From Chloroflexota bacterium (lineage in GTDB: Bacteria; Chloroflexota; Anaerolineae; Anaerolineales; UBA11858): a stretch of DNA of 10,106 bases. Below the pieces are notes generated by a model. It searched no databases and had not been told where the DNA came from. It was given only the letters and a program-made list of their open reading frames with translations. Position numbers and translations under genes: made by a program. The stretch covers positions 1-10,106 of the forward strand of contig DAOUWT010000075.1 of assembly GCA_030666985.1 (NCBI GenBank), in the 5' to 3' direction. Within the stretch, counting starts at the first letter, position 1, and each line of letters starts with the position of its first letter. This document shows, piece by piece, positions 1 to 6,679 of this stretch.

Positions 1-26
1 TCGCAACTCGTCATTCGCAACTCGCC
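1..26. repeat. heptamer tandem tract upstream of uvrC
   Basis: Three degenerate 7-bp units can be read in register (ACTCGTC, ATTCGCA, ACTCGCC at 6-26), preceded by a partial unit TCGCA. The period is 7 and the units differ by one to three bases. It continues to the left edge, so the tract may extend outside the window. Closely related units recur at 1972-2006 after uvrC. Confidence 0.6.
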
Positions 27-42
27 TTCCCTCCCCCTGTGA

Positions 43-48
43 TACAAT
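43..48 (+). promoter_or_regulatory. -10 box of uvrC, leaderless-type spacing
   Basis: TACAAT lies only six bases before the uvrC ATG at 55, so a transcript starting about seven bases after the box would begin at or next to the start codon. No Shine-Dalgarno sequence precedes the ATG, which fits leaderless translation. No convincing -35 hexamer is visible about 17 bases upstream. Confidence 0.45.
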
Positions 49-54
49 TCCCGC

Positions 55-1938
55 ATGGAAATATCACCCGCCCTCCAAGCCAAGCTTGATTCCATCCCCC
101 GAAAGACCGGCTGCTACCTGATGAAAGACAGCAGCGGAGAAGTCATCTATGTTGGCAAAGCTGTCAACCTACGGAGCAGGGTCAGGTCTTATTTCCACGC
201 CAGCGCCCAAAAACATCTCCGCACCAAGCGGCTTGTAGAACGCATAAAAGACATTGAGTGGATCATCGTCGGCTCGGAGCTGGAAGCCCTGATCTTGGAA
301 ATGAACCTGATCAAGGAGCACCGTCCCCGCTACAACGTGCGGCTCAAGGATGATAAACGCTATCCCTATATCAAAATCCAGTGGGGAGACCCCTACCCAA
401 AGGTAAGCGTGACCCGGCTGGTAAAGAAAAACGGAGACAGATACTATGGCCCCTACACCAGCGTTTGGGCCGTCAACCAAACCCTGGACGTGCTGCGCCG
501 AATTTTCCCCTATCTCACCTGCAACCGGGCCATCACCGGCGAAGACCACCGCGCCTGCCTCTATTACGACATAGAATTATGTGCAGCCCCTTGTATTGGG
601 GCAATAAGCAAAAAAGATTATAGGAACATGATCTCGAAATTGGGGGATTTCCTAAATGGACGCACAGAACCCATAGTTGACCACCTCCAAGAGAAGATGC
701 AGCTAGCCTCAGACGAATTGCGCTTCGAGAAAGCGGCTCAAATCCGCGACCAACTCCTAGCCATCGAAGAGATCGTCCAACGCCAACGAATCATTTCTCC
801 CGAACACCTAGACTCCGATGTGGTCGCCATGGCCCGCCTAGAGAAAGAAGCCTGCATCCAAATATTCTTCATCCGAGGCGGCAAGTTGACCGGTAGAGAA
901 TATTTTATGGTAGAAGGGGCCAATGACGCTCCCGATGCGAAAGTCTTAGCAGAGGTGATCAAGCAATTCTACGACCAGGCCCCTTCCGTTCCCTCTCAAA
1001 TCCTCCTCCCCCACCAAGTAGAAGAAGCCCGCATTATAAAGCAGTGGCTCAATAGCCAGCGGAGCGGCGAAAAAGTAGAACTCCTCATCCCCCGCGACAA
1101 GGATCAGGTAGAACTCCTTGAGATGGCGGCTGAGAACGCGGCGGAGATGCTATCGGCCCTGAAAACCCAAAAAGAAACAGAACATGACCTAAACCAAGAA
1201 GCCCTCGATGAACTACAAGAGCATCTAAAACTGGGCGCTCCCCCGCAGCGCATAGAATGTTACGATATTTCCACCATGCAGGGAACGGCGCAAGTGGGCA
1301 GCATGGTCGTCTTTCAAAATGGACAGCCGCACAAAAGCCATTACCGGCGCTTTAACATCCGCACGGTGAGCGGCCCCGACGACTTTGCCAGCATGGAAGA
1401 AGTTCTCACTCGCCGTTTTCGGCGTTGGAAAGCTTCTCAGGAGGATGCGCCCCAGAGGGGCGGCGACAAACCCGGCCATAAGCCAGATGCCTCCTTTGCC
1501 ATACTCCCAGACCTGCTGCTGGTGGATGGGGGGAAGGGCCAACTGGGGCGGGCTGTGCAAGTCTTGGAGGCTTTTGACCTCCTGGATACCGTTCCCGTGG
1601 CGGGGCTGGCCAAACGCCACGAGGAGGTTTTCGTCCCCGGGAGGGTGCGCCCCATCCTCCTGGCGAGGAATTCCCAGGGCCTGTACCTGCTCCAGCGCGT
1701 CCGGGACGAGGCTCACCGTTTCGCTATCACGGCCCACCGCAAACAGAGGTCTCGCCAGGGGCTGCAATCCCCCCTGGAGAAAATCCCCGGGGTGGGACCG
1801 GCCCGGCGGCGGGCCCTCCTCCAACGTTTCCACAGCGTCCAAAATATCCGCCAAGCCTCAGCGGAGGAACTCGCCGCAACGCCAAATATCTCTCAAAAAC
1901 TGGCCCATACCATTCAAGAATATCTCAAGTCGTGCTAG
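55..1938 (+). CDS. uvrC: UvrABC excinuclease subunit C
   Basis: UvrC makes both incisions around bulky DNA lesions after UvrA/UvrB recognition in nucleotide excision repair; it is cytoplasmic. At 627 residues it has normal family length. The N-terminal GIY-YIG nuclease spans about residues 15-95, with Tyr21, the IYVGKA segment (Tyr32), Arg42 in the RSRVRSYF stretch and the ELEAL segment containing the probable metal-binding Glu77. A UvrB-binding UVR motif lies near residues 205-240. The C-terminal RNase H-like endonuclease shows CYDIS (Asp404), LLLVDGGKGQL (Asp491) and RDEAHRF (His554), matching the Asp/Asp/His pattern of the family. Tandem helix-hairpin-helix motifs (IPGVGPARRRALL and the following repeat) close the protein. 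The ATG at 55 gives the expected N-terminus, but there is no ribosome binding site; see the -10 box six bases upstream. The gene appears monocistronic and intact. Confidence 0.97.
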   Translation: MEISPALQAKLDSIPRKTGCYLMKDSSGEVIYVGKAVNLRSRVRSYFHASAQKHLRTKRLVERIKDIEWIIVGSELEALILEMNLIKEHRPRYNVRLKDDKRYPYIKIQWGDPYPKVSVTRLVKKNGDRYYGPYTSVWAVNQTLDVLRRIFPYLTCNRAITGEDHRACLYYDIELCAAPCIGAISKKDYRNMISKLGDFLNGRTEPIVDHLQEKMQLASDELRFEKAAQIRDQLLAIEEIVQRQRIISPEHLDSDVVAMARLEKEACIQIFFIRGGKLTGREYFMVEGANDAPDAKVLAEVIKQFYDQAPSVPSQILLPHQVEEARIIKQWLNSQRSGEKVELLIPRDKDQVELLEMAAENAAEMLSALKTQKETEHDLNQEALDELQEHLKLGAPPQRIECYDISTMQGTAQVGSMVVFQNGQPHKSHYRRFNIRTVSGPDDFASMEEVLTRRFRRWKASQEDAPQRGGDKPGHKPDASFAILPDLLLVDGGKGQLGRAVQVLEAFDLLDTVPVAGLAKRHEEVFVPGRVRPILLARNSQGLYLLQRVRDEAHRFAITAHRKQRSRQGLQSPLEKIPGVGPARRRALLQRFHSVQNIRQASAEELAATPNISQKLAHTIQEYLKSC

Positions 1939-1950
1939 AATGAGTGAAGC

Positions 1951-2006
1951 GTGAAAACGTGAAACGTGAATTCACGCATCACTCGTCACTCGTCATTCGT
2001 AACTCA
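1951..2006. repeat. opposed heptamer tracts downstream of uvrC
   Basis: Units GTGAAAAC, GTGAAAC and GTGAATT (1951-1972) run straight into five heptamers TCACGCA, TCACTCG, TCACTCG, TCATTCG and TAACTCA (1972-2006). At the junction the two orientations form the perfect 12-bp palindrome CGTGAATTCACG (1965-1976). The tract ends six bases before the ribosome binding site of the next small gene. It could act as a weak uvrC terminator hairpin, but there is no T-run. Confidence 0.55.
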
Positions 2007-2023
2007 AATATAAGGAGAAATTT

Positions 2024-2134
2024 ATGTCCCGCAAAAAACGCCGCATGAGTACACAACAAAAAGTTATGGCCGTTATTGGTGTCCTCATTGTACTTGCGAT
2101 GATTTTACCGTCGATTTTACCCCTGTTTAAATAA
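2024..2134 (+). CDS. small basic single-span membrane protein
   Basis: This 36-residue gene has an AAGGAG ribosome binding site (2012-2017) seven bases before the ATG and a TAA stop. The N-terminus is strongly basic (MSRKKRRMS), followed by one hydrophobic segment from about residue 14 to 35 (VMAVIGVLIVLAMILPSILP). Such a layout predicts a single membrane helix with the basic end on the cytoplasmic side by the positive-inside rule. I do not recognise a named family, and the function is unknown. Support that it is real: a strong, well-spaced ribosome binding site, an unambiguous start, and a clean charge-then-hydrophobic design. It is too short to judge by codon usage alone. It lies between uvrC and an inverted repeat, with no evident operon partner. 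Confidence 0.65.
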   Translation: MSRKKRRMSTQQKVMAVIGVLIVLAMILPSILPLFK

Positions 2135-2169
2135 GTTCTTATTTATGTACTAATTTACCGCACGTAACT

Positions 2170-2248
2170 GTCATTTCGACTAGCAAAGCAAGGAGAAATC
2201 TTTGCCATCAAGTGCAACGCAAGATTTCTCTCTCTATTCGAAATGGCA
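2170..2248. repeat. imperfect inverted repeat, MITE-like
   Basis: The arm TGTCATTTCGACTAG...GAGAAATCTT (2170-2203) is mirrored by AAGATTTCTC...TTCGAAATGGCA (2221-2248). Reverse-complementing the right arm restores TG(C/T)CATTTCGA and GAGAAATCTT. The arms are about 30 bp and separated by about 17 bp. It encodes no protein. The two-sided symmetry suits a small non-autonomous mobile element or a dispersed palindromic repeat. Confidence 0.6.
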
Positions 2249-2286
2249 CCTGAGTAATGACCCGTACATATTTTAGATTGGGAAAC

Positions 2287-2340
2287 AAAGCCCTAAAGAC
2301 CAAGGCACATAGACATTTGTGTCTAGACCTTTGGGGTTTT
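2287..2340. repeat. inverted repeat / possible terminator hairpin
   Basis: Left arm AAAGCCCTAAAGACC (2287-2301) can pair with right arm GACCTTTGGGGTTTT (2326-2340) with two mismatches and two G-U wobbles, around a loop of about 24 bases. The right arm ends in TTTT. It is related in sequence to the hairpin at 6680-6711 (shared AGACCTTT-GGGTTTT). It lies 30 bases before the DUF4173-like gene and could end upstream transcription. Confidence 0.45.
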
Positions 2341-2369
2341 GAGAATAAATAAGAGCCACCGGAGGAACT

Positions 2370-3968
2370 GTGATAAAAAACAAATCCACTTTATGGCTTG
2401 CTGCTCTGATAACAGCCTGGAGCGTTGACTTTTTGTTCTGGGGAAAATCTATGGGGGTTTCTTTTGCGGTCCTGATGGGGATTTCTATAAGCGCCGTGTT
2501 AATAGTGGCTTATAAAGAAAACACCCCGCCCGCCAAAAAGAGTTTATTGCTCCCAGCCCTGGTTTTGATTTTCGCCAGCCTGAGCGTTATTCGCCAAGAG
2601 CCGTTTACCCGCGCCCTCAACTATCTTATGAGCGTTTACCTGCTGGGCGCATTTCTGTACACTTTCCGAGGGGGGCGCTGGTTAGAATACAATCTCAGTG
2701 ATTGGGTCATAGGGGTGCTAAAACTCATCCTCAACACCATCATTCTCTCTATCCAATTTGTTTTCCCCGAAAAGGATACTCAAGAAGAAGGCAATGTGAC
2801 AGAGAGCGAATCAAAAGAAAATGAAGATGCTCAAAGACTATCCTTTTGGAGAAAAGCCGCCCCCTACCTGCGCGGGTTGTTGCTAGCAATCCCGGTGCTG
2901 GCTATTCTGACCTCGTTGCTGGCTTCCGCTGACCCTATCTTTGCCGATTGGGTAAAAGAGCTTTTGCGCTTCATTAGCTGGGAATATTTCTTCCGAACGC
3001 TTTTTATTCTCATTTTAATGCTTCCAGTGGCGGGAGCTTATCTCCACGCCCTCACAAAAAGCCAAGACGAGAAGCTAATAGGCCTAGACAAACCCTGGCC
3101 TCCCCGTTTTCTGGGATTCATTGAGGCCGTCATTGTCCTCGGCAGTGTAAACTTGCTTTTCTTCTCTTTTGTCACCATCCAGTTTCAGTATTTCTTTGGG
3201 GGAACAAGCAATATCTCCCTGCAAGGTATGACCTATTCTGAATACGCCCGGCGCGGTTTCGGAGAATTACTAGCGGTGGCTTTTTTCACGTTGCTGCTTT
3301 TCATCGCCCTCAGTGCAGTTACCAAACGAGAAAACAAAGGTCAACGCCGAACATTCTCTGCTCTAACTGTTGCCCTCACCCTGTTCATCGGCGTAATCCT
3401 ACTCTCATCCCTCTACCGCCTGGGATTATATGAAGACGCCTACGGCTTCACCCGCCTCCGAACCTACTCTCATATTTGCATTATCTGGATCGGTATCCTC
3501 TTCTTGAGCATTCTTGTCTTGGAGCTAATGGGCAAATGGCGTTCCTTCACGCTGGCCGCACTGTTGGCAGTTATGGGCTTTATCTTGAGTATGAGCGTAA
3601 TAAACGTTGATGGCACAATCACCCGCCAAAACCTGGCCAGAGCTTTCAAAGGAGAAGGACTAGACACTTATTACCTGCAAAGTTTATCTAACGATGCTAT
3701 TCCTGACCTGATAACTCTAGGAGATGATGCCCAACTCTCGTCATCTGATCGAGCTAAAATTGGAGGGATTCTGGCCTGTAGAGCGGCCCTGCTGGATGCG
3801 CCCCGCCAATGGCAATCTTTCCATTGGAGCACTTATCAAGCCAGAGAATTGCTCCGAGATCATCATTCACTGTGGGATGAGCACCCAACGTACAAAGATG
3901 AATACGATAATTGGCACGTCATTATCGAAGGTGAGAGCAGGTATTGCTCACAATATGCCTGGGATTGA
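2370..3968 (+). CDS. polytopic membrane protein, DUF4173-like
   Basis: A 532-residue integral membrane protein, probably of the DUF4173/DUF4153 group; its biochemical role is unknown. About eleven hydrophobic segments are visible, near residues 7-24, 29-48, 58-75, 80-99, 113-132, 169-187, 208-226, 249-270, 297-316, 330-348 and 368-386, then 392-411. A charged cytoplasmic-type loop rich in Glu/Lys (133-162) separates the first five from the rest. Family-like stretches are ALNYLMSVYLLGAFLYTFRG, YARRGFGELL (292-301) and YGFTRLRTYSH (358-368). The last ~120 residues are soluble and start with NVDGTITRQNLAR. Translation starts at GTG 2370 with GGAGG at 2361-2365, a spacing of four bases, slightly tight; no better start exists nearby. 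No operon partner follows: the downstream DNA is the CRISPR-like region. Confidence 0.75.
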   Translation: MIKNKSTLWLAALITAWSVDFLFWGKSMGVSFAVLMGISISAVLIVAYKENTPPAKKSLLLPALVLIFASLSVIRQEPFTRALNYLMSVYLLGAFLYTFRGGRWLEYNLSDWVIGVLKLILNTIILSIQFVFPEKDTQEEGNVTESESKENEDAQRLSFWRKAAPYLRGLLLAIPVLAILTSLLASADPIFADWVKELLRFISWEYFFRTLFILILMLPVAGAYLHALTKSQDEKLIGLDKPWPPRFLGFIEAVIVLGSVNLLFFSFVTIQFQYFFGGTSNISLQGMTYSEYARRGFGELLAVAFFTLLLFIALSAVTKRENKGQRRTFSALTVALTLFIGVILLSSLYRLGLYEDAYGFTRLRTYSHICIIWIGILFLSILVLELMGKWRSFTLAALLAVMGFILSMSVINVDGTITRQNLARAFKGEGLDTYYLQSLSNDAIPDLITLGDDAQLSSSDRAKIGGILACRAALLDAPRQWQSFHWSTYQARELLRDHHSLWDEHPTYKDEYDNWHVIIEGESRYCSQYAWD

Positions 3969-4084
3969 TGTGCATGGGGATGGGGGAAGCAAAGCGGCTG
4001 GGGGGGTGGTAAAGCCTCGCCCCGGCGTGGTGCCAGGCCCCAGGGTTTGTCCCCGCGCCGCGCCGCGCTGCGTGCTGCGTGCTG
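3969..4084. other. GC-rich non-coding tract
   Basis: This stretch between the DUF4173-like stop codon and the first CRISPR-like repeat contains runs of G, blocks of CCGCGCCGCGCCGCGC, and three heptamers GCTGCGT, GCTGCGT, GCTGCGC at 4067-4087. The base composition is much more GC-rich than the flanking genes. Open frames cross it in several registers on both strands, but none has family resemblance or a ribosome binding site, so I call no gene. Confidence 0.6.
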
Positions 4085-4237
4085 CGCCACGCCCCCGCGC
4101 GCGTGGCACCCTCGGCCTATCACCCTCAACTTGAGCGTTACGCAGCCGCCACGCCCCCGCGCGCGTGGCACCCTCGGATACATCCCCCTGGCGGGATTTA
4201 TCACAGCTCGCCACGCCCCCGCGCGCGTGGCACCCTC
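4085..4237. CRISPR. CRISPR-like mini-array, 3 repeats, 2 spacers
   Basis: Three identical 29-bp repeats lie at 4085-4113, 4147-4175 and 4209-4237, an exact 62-bp period. The two intervening 33-bp spacers (4114-4146 and 4176-4208) match at only about nine of 33 aligned positions, so they are unrelated. Each repeat has a 7-bp stem, GCCACGC...GCGTGGC, around an 8-base loop, followed by ACCCTC. Repeat and spacer sizes match those usual for type I-E arrays, but the sequence is not a repeat I recognise and no cas gene is in the window. The flank on the right (4255-4300) is AT-rich, the left one very GC-rich, so a leader would more likely be on the right, with transcription on the minus strand. Alternative: three copies of a palindromic REP-type element. 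Confidence 0.5.
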
Positions 4238-4279
4238 CCCCAAAAATCCACGGGGTCTGAATAATGCCAATAAGTATGT

Positions 4280-4285
4280 TATAAT
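4280..4285 (+). promoter_or_regulatory. -10 box of ThiS/MoaD-like gene, short leader
   Basis: A perfect TATAAT ends ten bases before the ATG at 4296. The implied 5' leader is only a few bases and no Shine-Dalgarno sequence precedes the start, similar to the arrangement at uvrC. A clear -35 element is not visible. Confidence 0.45.
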
Positions 4286-4295
4286 TGAGTATGTT

Positions 4296-4664
4296 ATGGA
4301 TACATCCAGCCACAACAATACCATTACAGTAAACACCGCTCTTTATGGGCCACTGGCAAAATACGGGGGCGGCAAATACATTGCAGAAATAAACGTTGCA
4401 CTGGAGCATGGAGATAAAATTGAAGACTTGCTAAAGTATTTTGAACTCCCTCCAGACGAAAAAAGCTATTTATTCATCAACGCTGTTCTTTGTGATGTGC
4501 CCGGCTTATATGCCTCTCAAAGAGAACTCCTGCACGACGGCGACCACGTAGGGATATTTTCACTTCAACATATGTGGCCTTATCAATACCGCGACGGGAT
4601 ACGTATGTCAGATAGTTTGACAGAAGCACTTGAAGAACACGGCCCGATTAAGAATACTTATTGA
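4296..4664 (+). CDS. MoaD/ThiS-like ubiquitin-fold protein lacking GG
   Basis: A 122-residue protein with the layout of the beta-grasp sulfur carriers MoaD/ThiS: an N-terminal strand (ITVNTALYGPLAKY, residues 10-23), a middle ALEHGDKIEDLLKYFELPPDE helix region (35-55), a LFINAVLC strand (59-66) and LLHDGDHVGIF (78-88). Classical carriers end here in Gly-Gly. This one instead continues with SLQHMWPYQYRDGIRMSDSL and ends in NTY, so it cannot be adenylated at a C-terminal Gly-Gly unless processed. I chose ATG 4296 because the open frame upstream runs through the CRISPR-like repeats and has no resemblance to anything. It stands 131 bases ahead of the aldehyde:ferredoxin oxidoreductase gene on the same strand, suggesting a cofactor or accessory role for that enzyme. 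The exact function is unknown. Confidence 0.7.
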   Translation: MDTSSHNNTITVNTALYGPLAKYGGGKYIAEINVALEHGDKIEDLLKYFELPPDEKSYLFINAVLCDVPGLYASQRELLHDGDHVGIFSLQHMWPYQYRDGIRMSDSLTEALEEHGPIKNTY

Positions 4665-4692
4665 GTGTTGCGTATTGCGTGTTGCGTAGTGT
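4665..4692. repeat. heptamer tandem tract
   Basis: Four consecutive 7-bp units, GTGTTGC, GTATTGC, GTGTTGC and GTAGTGT, begin on the base after the stop codon of the ThiS/MoaD-like gene. The unit is close to the GCTGCGT repeats at 4067-4087. Confidence 0.6.
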
Positions 4693-4733
4693 AGCCTCTG
4701 CCACTTGCACCAGCGCATAATATAGTAATCATG

Positions 4734-4768
4734 CTTCACCCATCACGTTTCACTTTTCGCGTTTCCGT
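4734..4768. repeat. heptamer tandem tract upstream of AOR gene
   Basis: Five in-register 7-bp units, CTTCACC, CATCACG, TTTCACT, TTTCGCG and TTTCCGT. They resemble the reverse complement of the GTGAAAC units at 1951-1972. The tract lies in the presumed 5' leader or promoter region of the oxidoreductase gene. Confidence 0.6.
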
Positions 4769-4795
4769 ATTTTAGTTTAAGTAAAGGAGAAAATC

Positions 4796-6556
4796 ATGGC
4801 AAAGAAAATTGTCCGTATCGATATGTCAGAACTGGTAGCCACTTATGAGAATGTCCCCGAAAAGTGGTCTCGCTGGGCTGGGAGGGGATTGACCTCAGCA
4901 ATAGTGGTTGATGAGGTAGACCCAACTTGCCATCCCCTAGGCCCTAATAACAAAATTGTCATCGCACCAGGATGGGTCACTGGCTCCCCCGCCGCTCCCA
5001 GCAGTGGACGCACTTCCTTCGGCGGCAAAAGCCCGCTAACCGGCACCATCAAAGAAACTAACTCTGGTGGACTTTCTGGCCAGAAAATCGCCAAACTTGG
5101 AATAGCTGCCATTATCATAGAAGGCATGCCCAAAAATGATAAGTGGTACTCCATTTTTATCAGCAAAGATGGCGTGGAATTCGAGGAAGTTGGCGGCTTA
5201 GTAGGTAAGGGTATGTACGAGGTTGATGAGCTGATGTGGGAGAAATATCCCAACAAGCCCGCCGTGATCGGGATTGGGCAAGCCGGCGAGATGAAACTCT
5301 CCAACGCGGGCATTTCGGTCAACGACCCTGAAAACGAACCTGGCCGTTATGCTGGACGCGGCGGCTTGGGAGCGGTCATGGGAGTGCGCGGCGTCAAAGC
5401 TATTGTCATTGACGATAAAGGCGGCCCTGGGGTTGAAATAGCTGATAAAGACCTCTTCACACAAGGACGCAAAAAGCTCACCGCCGCCATAACGGAGCAC
5501 GCCCTCACCAAAAAAGATGGCGGTCTACACGCTTTTGGCACTAATGTCTTGATGAACATCATCAACGAGGCCGGCGGTTTACCCACGCGCAACTTCAGCG
5601 CAGGCCAATTTGAAGGCGCAGCCAAGATTTCGGGTGAAGCTGTAGCTGAAAACATCAACGAGCGTGGCGGGGTGGGAACAACTGACCATCCTTGTCACCC
5701 GGGGTGCATCATCAAATGCTCCAGCATCTATCCTGATGAAAAAGGCAATCCCTTTGTCTCTGTCCTTGAATACGAGACCGCCTGGGCCCTAGGAGCAAAC
5801 TGCGGCATAGACGATATTGAATATGTCGCTAAGATGACCCGTGAATGCAACGACATCGGCCTAGACACCATTGAGGCGGGCAACACCATTGCCGTGGCTA
5901 TGGATGGCGGCTATCTCGAATTCGGCGACAAAGAAGGCGCATTCAAGACCTTTGATGAAATTCGTAAAGGCACGCCCCTGGGCCGCATCTTCGGTCAGGG
6001 CGTGGAAGCTACCGCCAAGGCCTTCGGCGTCTACCGTGTCCCAACGGTCAAGGGGCAGTCTATGCCAGCTTACGAACCCCGCGCTATCAAGGGGATTGGC
6101 GTTACCTACGCCACTTCCACTATGGGCGCAGACCACACTTCAGGGTACACGATCGCGCCCGAAATCGCTGGGGTAGGCGGCAAGGTTGACCCGCTCTCCA
6201 ACGCCGACAAAGCTGAGCTATCCCTGACTTTCCAGGCCGCCACAGCTTTTATTGACTGCACCGGTTATTGCCTCTTTATTGCCTTCCCCATCCTCGACAT
6301 TGCTGAAGGTTGGGCCGGCATGGCAGAATCGGTCGCGGGAGTCACGGGCATGGATGTCACGGGAGACGATGTGATTGCGATGGGTAAAGAAGTTCTCAAG
6401 ATGGAACGTCTTTTCAACGAAGCTGCCGGTTTCACCCCCGAAGATGATCGCCTGCCAGAATTCATGCGCGATGAGGCACTACCTCCTCACAACGTAAAAT
6501 GGACAATGGCTGACGAAGTCCTGGACAAGGTTTACGCCTGGGTTCACGAAGACTAA
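4796..6556 (+). CDS. aor: tungsten-type aldehyde:ferredoxin oxidoreductase family
   Basis: A 586-residue member of the AOR family: cytoplasmic enzymes holding a tungsto-bispterin and a [4Fe-4S] cluster, which oxidise aldehydes to carboxylates (or the reverse) with ferredoxin. The N-terminal domain has the family stretch SSGRTSFGGKSPLTGTIKET (residues 69-88). Cluster ligands are Cys300, Cys304 and Cys308 (PCHPGCIIKC) plus Cys492 in DCTGYC (487-492), the family's DxxGxC pterin-binding signature. A CX3CX3C pattern differs from the CX2CX3C of the Pyrococcus AOR. MGADHTSGYT (443-452) is a second pterin-site motif and FNEAAGF...DDRLPEF marks the usual C-terminus. Full length, no truncation. The start is ATG 4796 with AAAGGAG at 4783-4789. 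Substrate cannot be read from sequence; YdhV-like family branches are possible. Neighbouring MoaD/ThiS-like genes support a pterin cofactor. Confidence 0.92.
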   Translation: MAKKIVRIDMSELVATYENVPEKWSRWAGRGLTSAIVVDEVDPTCHPLGPNNKIVIAPGWVTGSPAAPSSGRTSFGGKSPLTGTIKETNSGGLSGQKIAKLGIAAIIIEGMPKNDKWYSIFISKDGVEFEEVGGLVGKGMYEVDELMWEKYPNKPAVIGIGQAGEMKLSNAGISVNDPENEPGRYAGRGGLGAVMGVRGVKAIVIDDKGGPGVEIADKDLFTQGRKKLTAAITEHALTKKDGGLHAFGTNVLMNIINEAGGLPTRNFSAGQFEGAAKISGEAVAENINERGGVGTTDHPCHPGCIIKCSSIYPDEKGNPFVSVLEYETAWALGANCGIDDIEYVAKMTRECNDIGLDTIEAGNTIAVAMDGGYLEFGDKEGAFKTFDEIRKGTPLGRIFGQGVEATAKAFGVYRVPTVKGQSMPAYEPRAIKGIGVTYATSTMGADHTSGYTIAPEIAGVGGKVDPLSNADKAELSLTFQAATAFIDCTGYCLFIAFPILDIAEGWAGMAESVAGVTGMDVTGDDVIAMGKEVLKMERLFNEAAGFTPEDDRLPEFMRDEALPPHNVKWTMADEVLDKVYAWVHED

Positions 6557-6564
6557 ATTTTTTC

Positions 6565-6576
6565 AGAATCGATTCT
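6565..6576. repeat. 12-bp perfect palindrome
   Basis: AGAATCGATTCT is self-complementary. It is preceded by a T-run (6557-6563) and lies just after the oxidoreductase stop codon. It may be an operator-type dyad or part of the adjoining nested palindrome; nothing here decides. Confidence 0.4.
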
Positions 6577-6579
6577 AAG

Positions 6580-6667
6580 TAAGTGTCCAAAAATAACTTA
6601 GCGATTTGAAACCTGACAGGTCTCTGAGACCTGTCAGGTTTTCCCCCAACTTATTATTGGACAGTTA
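6580..6667. repeat. 88-bp nested palindromic element, MITE-like
   Basis: Outer arms 6580-6599 and 6648-6667 match in inverted orientation at 17 of 20 positions (TAAGTGTCCAAAAATAACTT against TAACTGTCCAATAATAAGTT). Inside them sits a second, perfect inverted repeat at 6609-6641. The nested symmetry suggests a small inverted-repeat transposable element or a dispersed palindromic repeat. I see no clear target-site duplication. Confidence 0.6.
6609..6644 (+). terminator. strong hairpin, probable terminator after aor
   Basis: A perfect 15-bp stem, AAACCTGACAGGTCT (6609-6623) with AGACCTGTCAGGTTT (6627-6641), closes a CTG loop, and TTTTC follows the GG of the right arm. It lies 52 bases after the oxidoreductase stop. 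It would work in either direction, being A-rich on the left and T-rich on the right. It would separate transcription of aor from moaD at least partly. Confidence 0.6.
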
Positions 6668-6679
6668 CTAGCATCTAAC

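Noticed and set aside
4023..4051. A fourth, degenerate CRISPR repeat 62 bp before the first
   Set aside because: The sequence at that register does not match the repeat; the nearby GCGTGGTGCC resembles part of it only out of phase.
4047..4295. Open frame extending the ThiS/MoaD-like gene upstream through the CRISPR-like repeats
   Set aside because: The extra residues come from GC-rich repeats read in one frame; the 62-bp period is not a multiple of three, so no protein repeat is preserved. A TATAAT box and the family N-terminus support ATG 4296.
3863..4409. Several overlapping open frames on both strands across the repeat region
   Set aside because: They arise because GC-rich DNA lacks stop codons; their translations are Arg/Gly/Pro-rich, differ in every frame, and have no ribosome binding site.
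4665..4795. Riboswitch or molybdenum/tungsten cofactor RNA motif upstream of the AOR gene
   Set aside because: The leader is occupied by heptamer tracts and I see no conserved multi-stem structure. A TATAGT at 4721-4726 might be a -10 box but has no matching -35.
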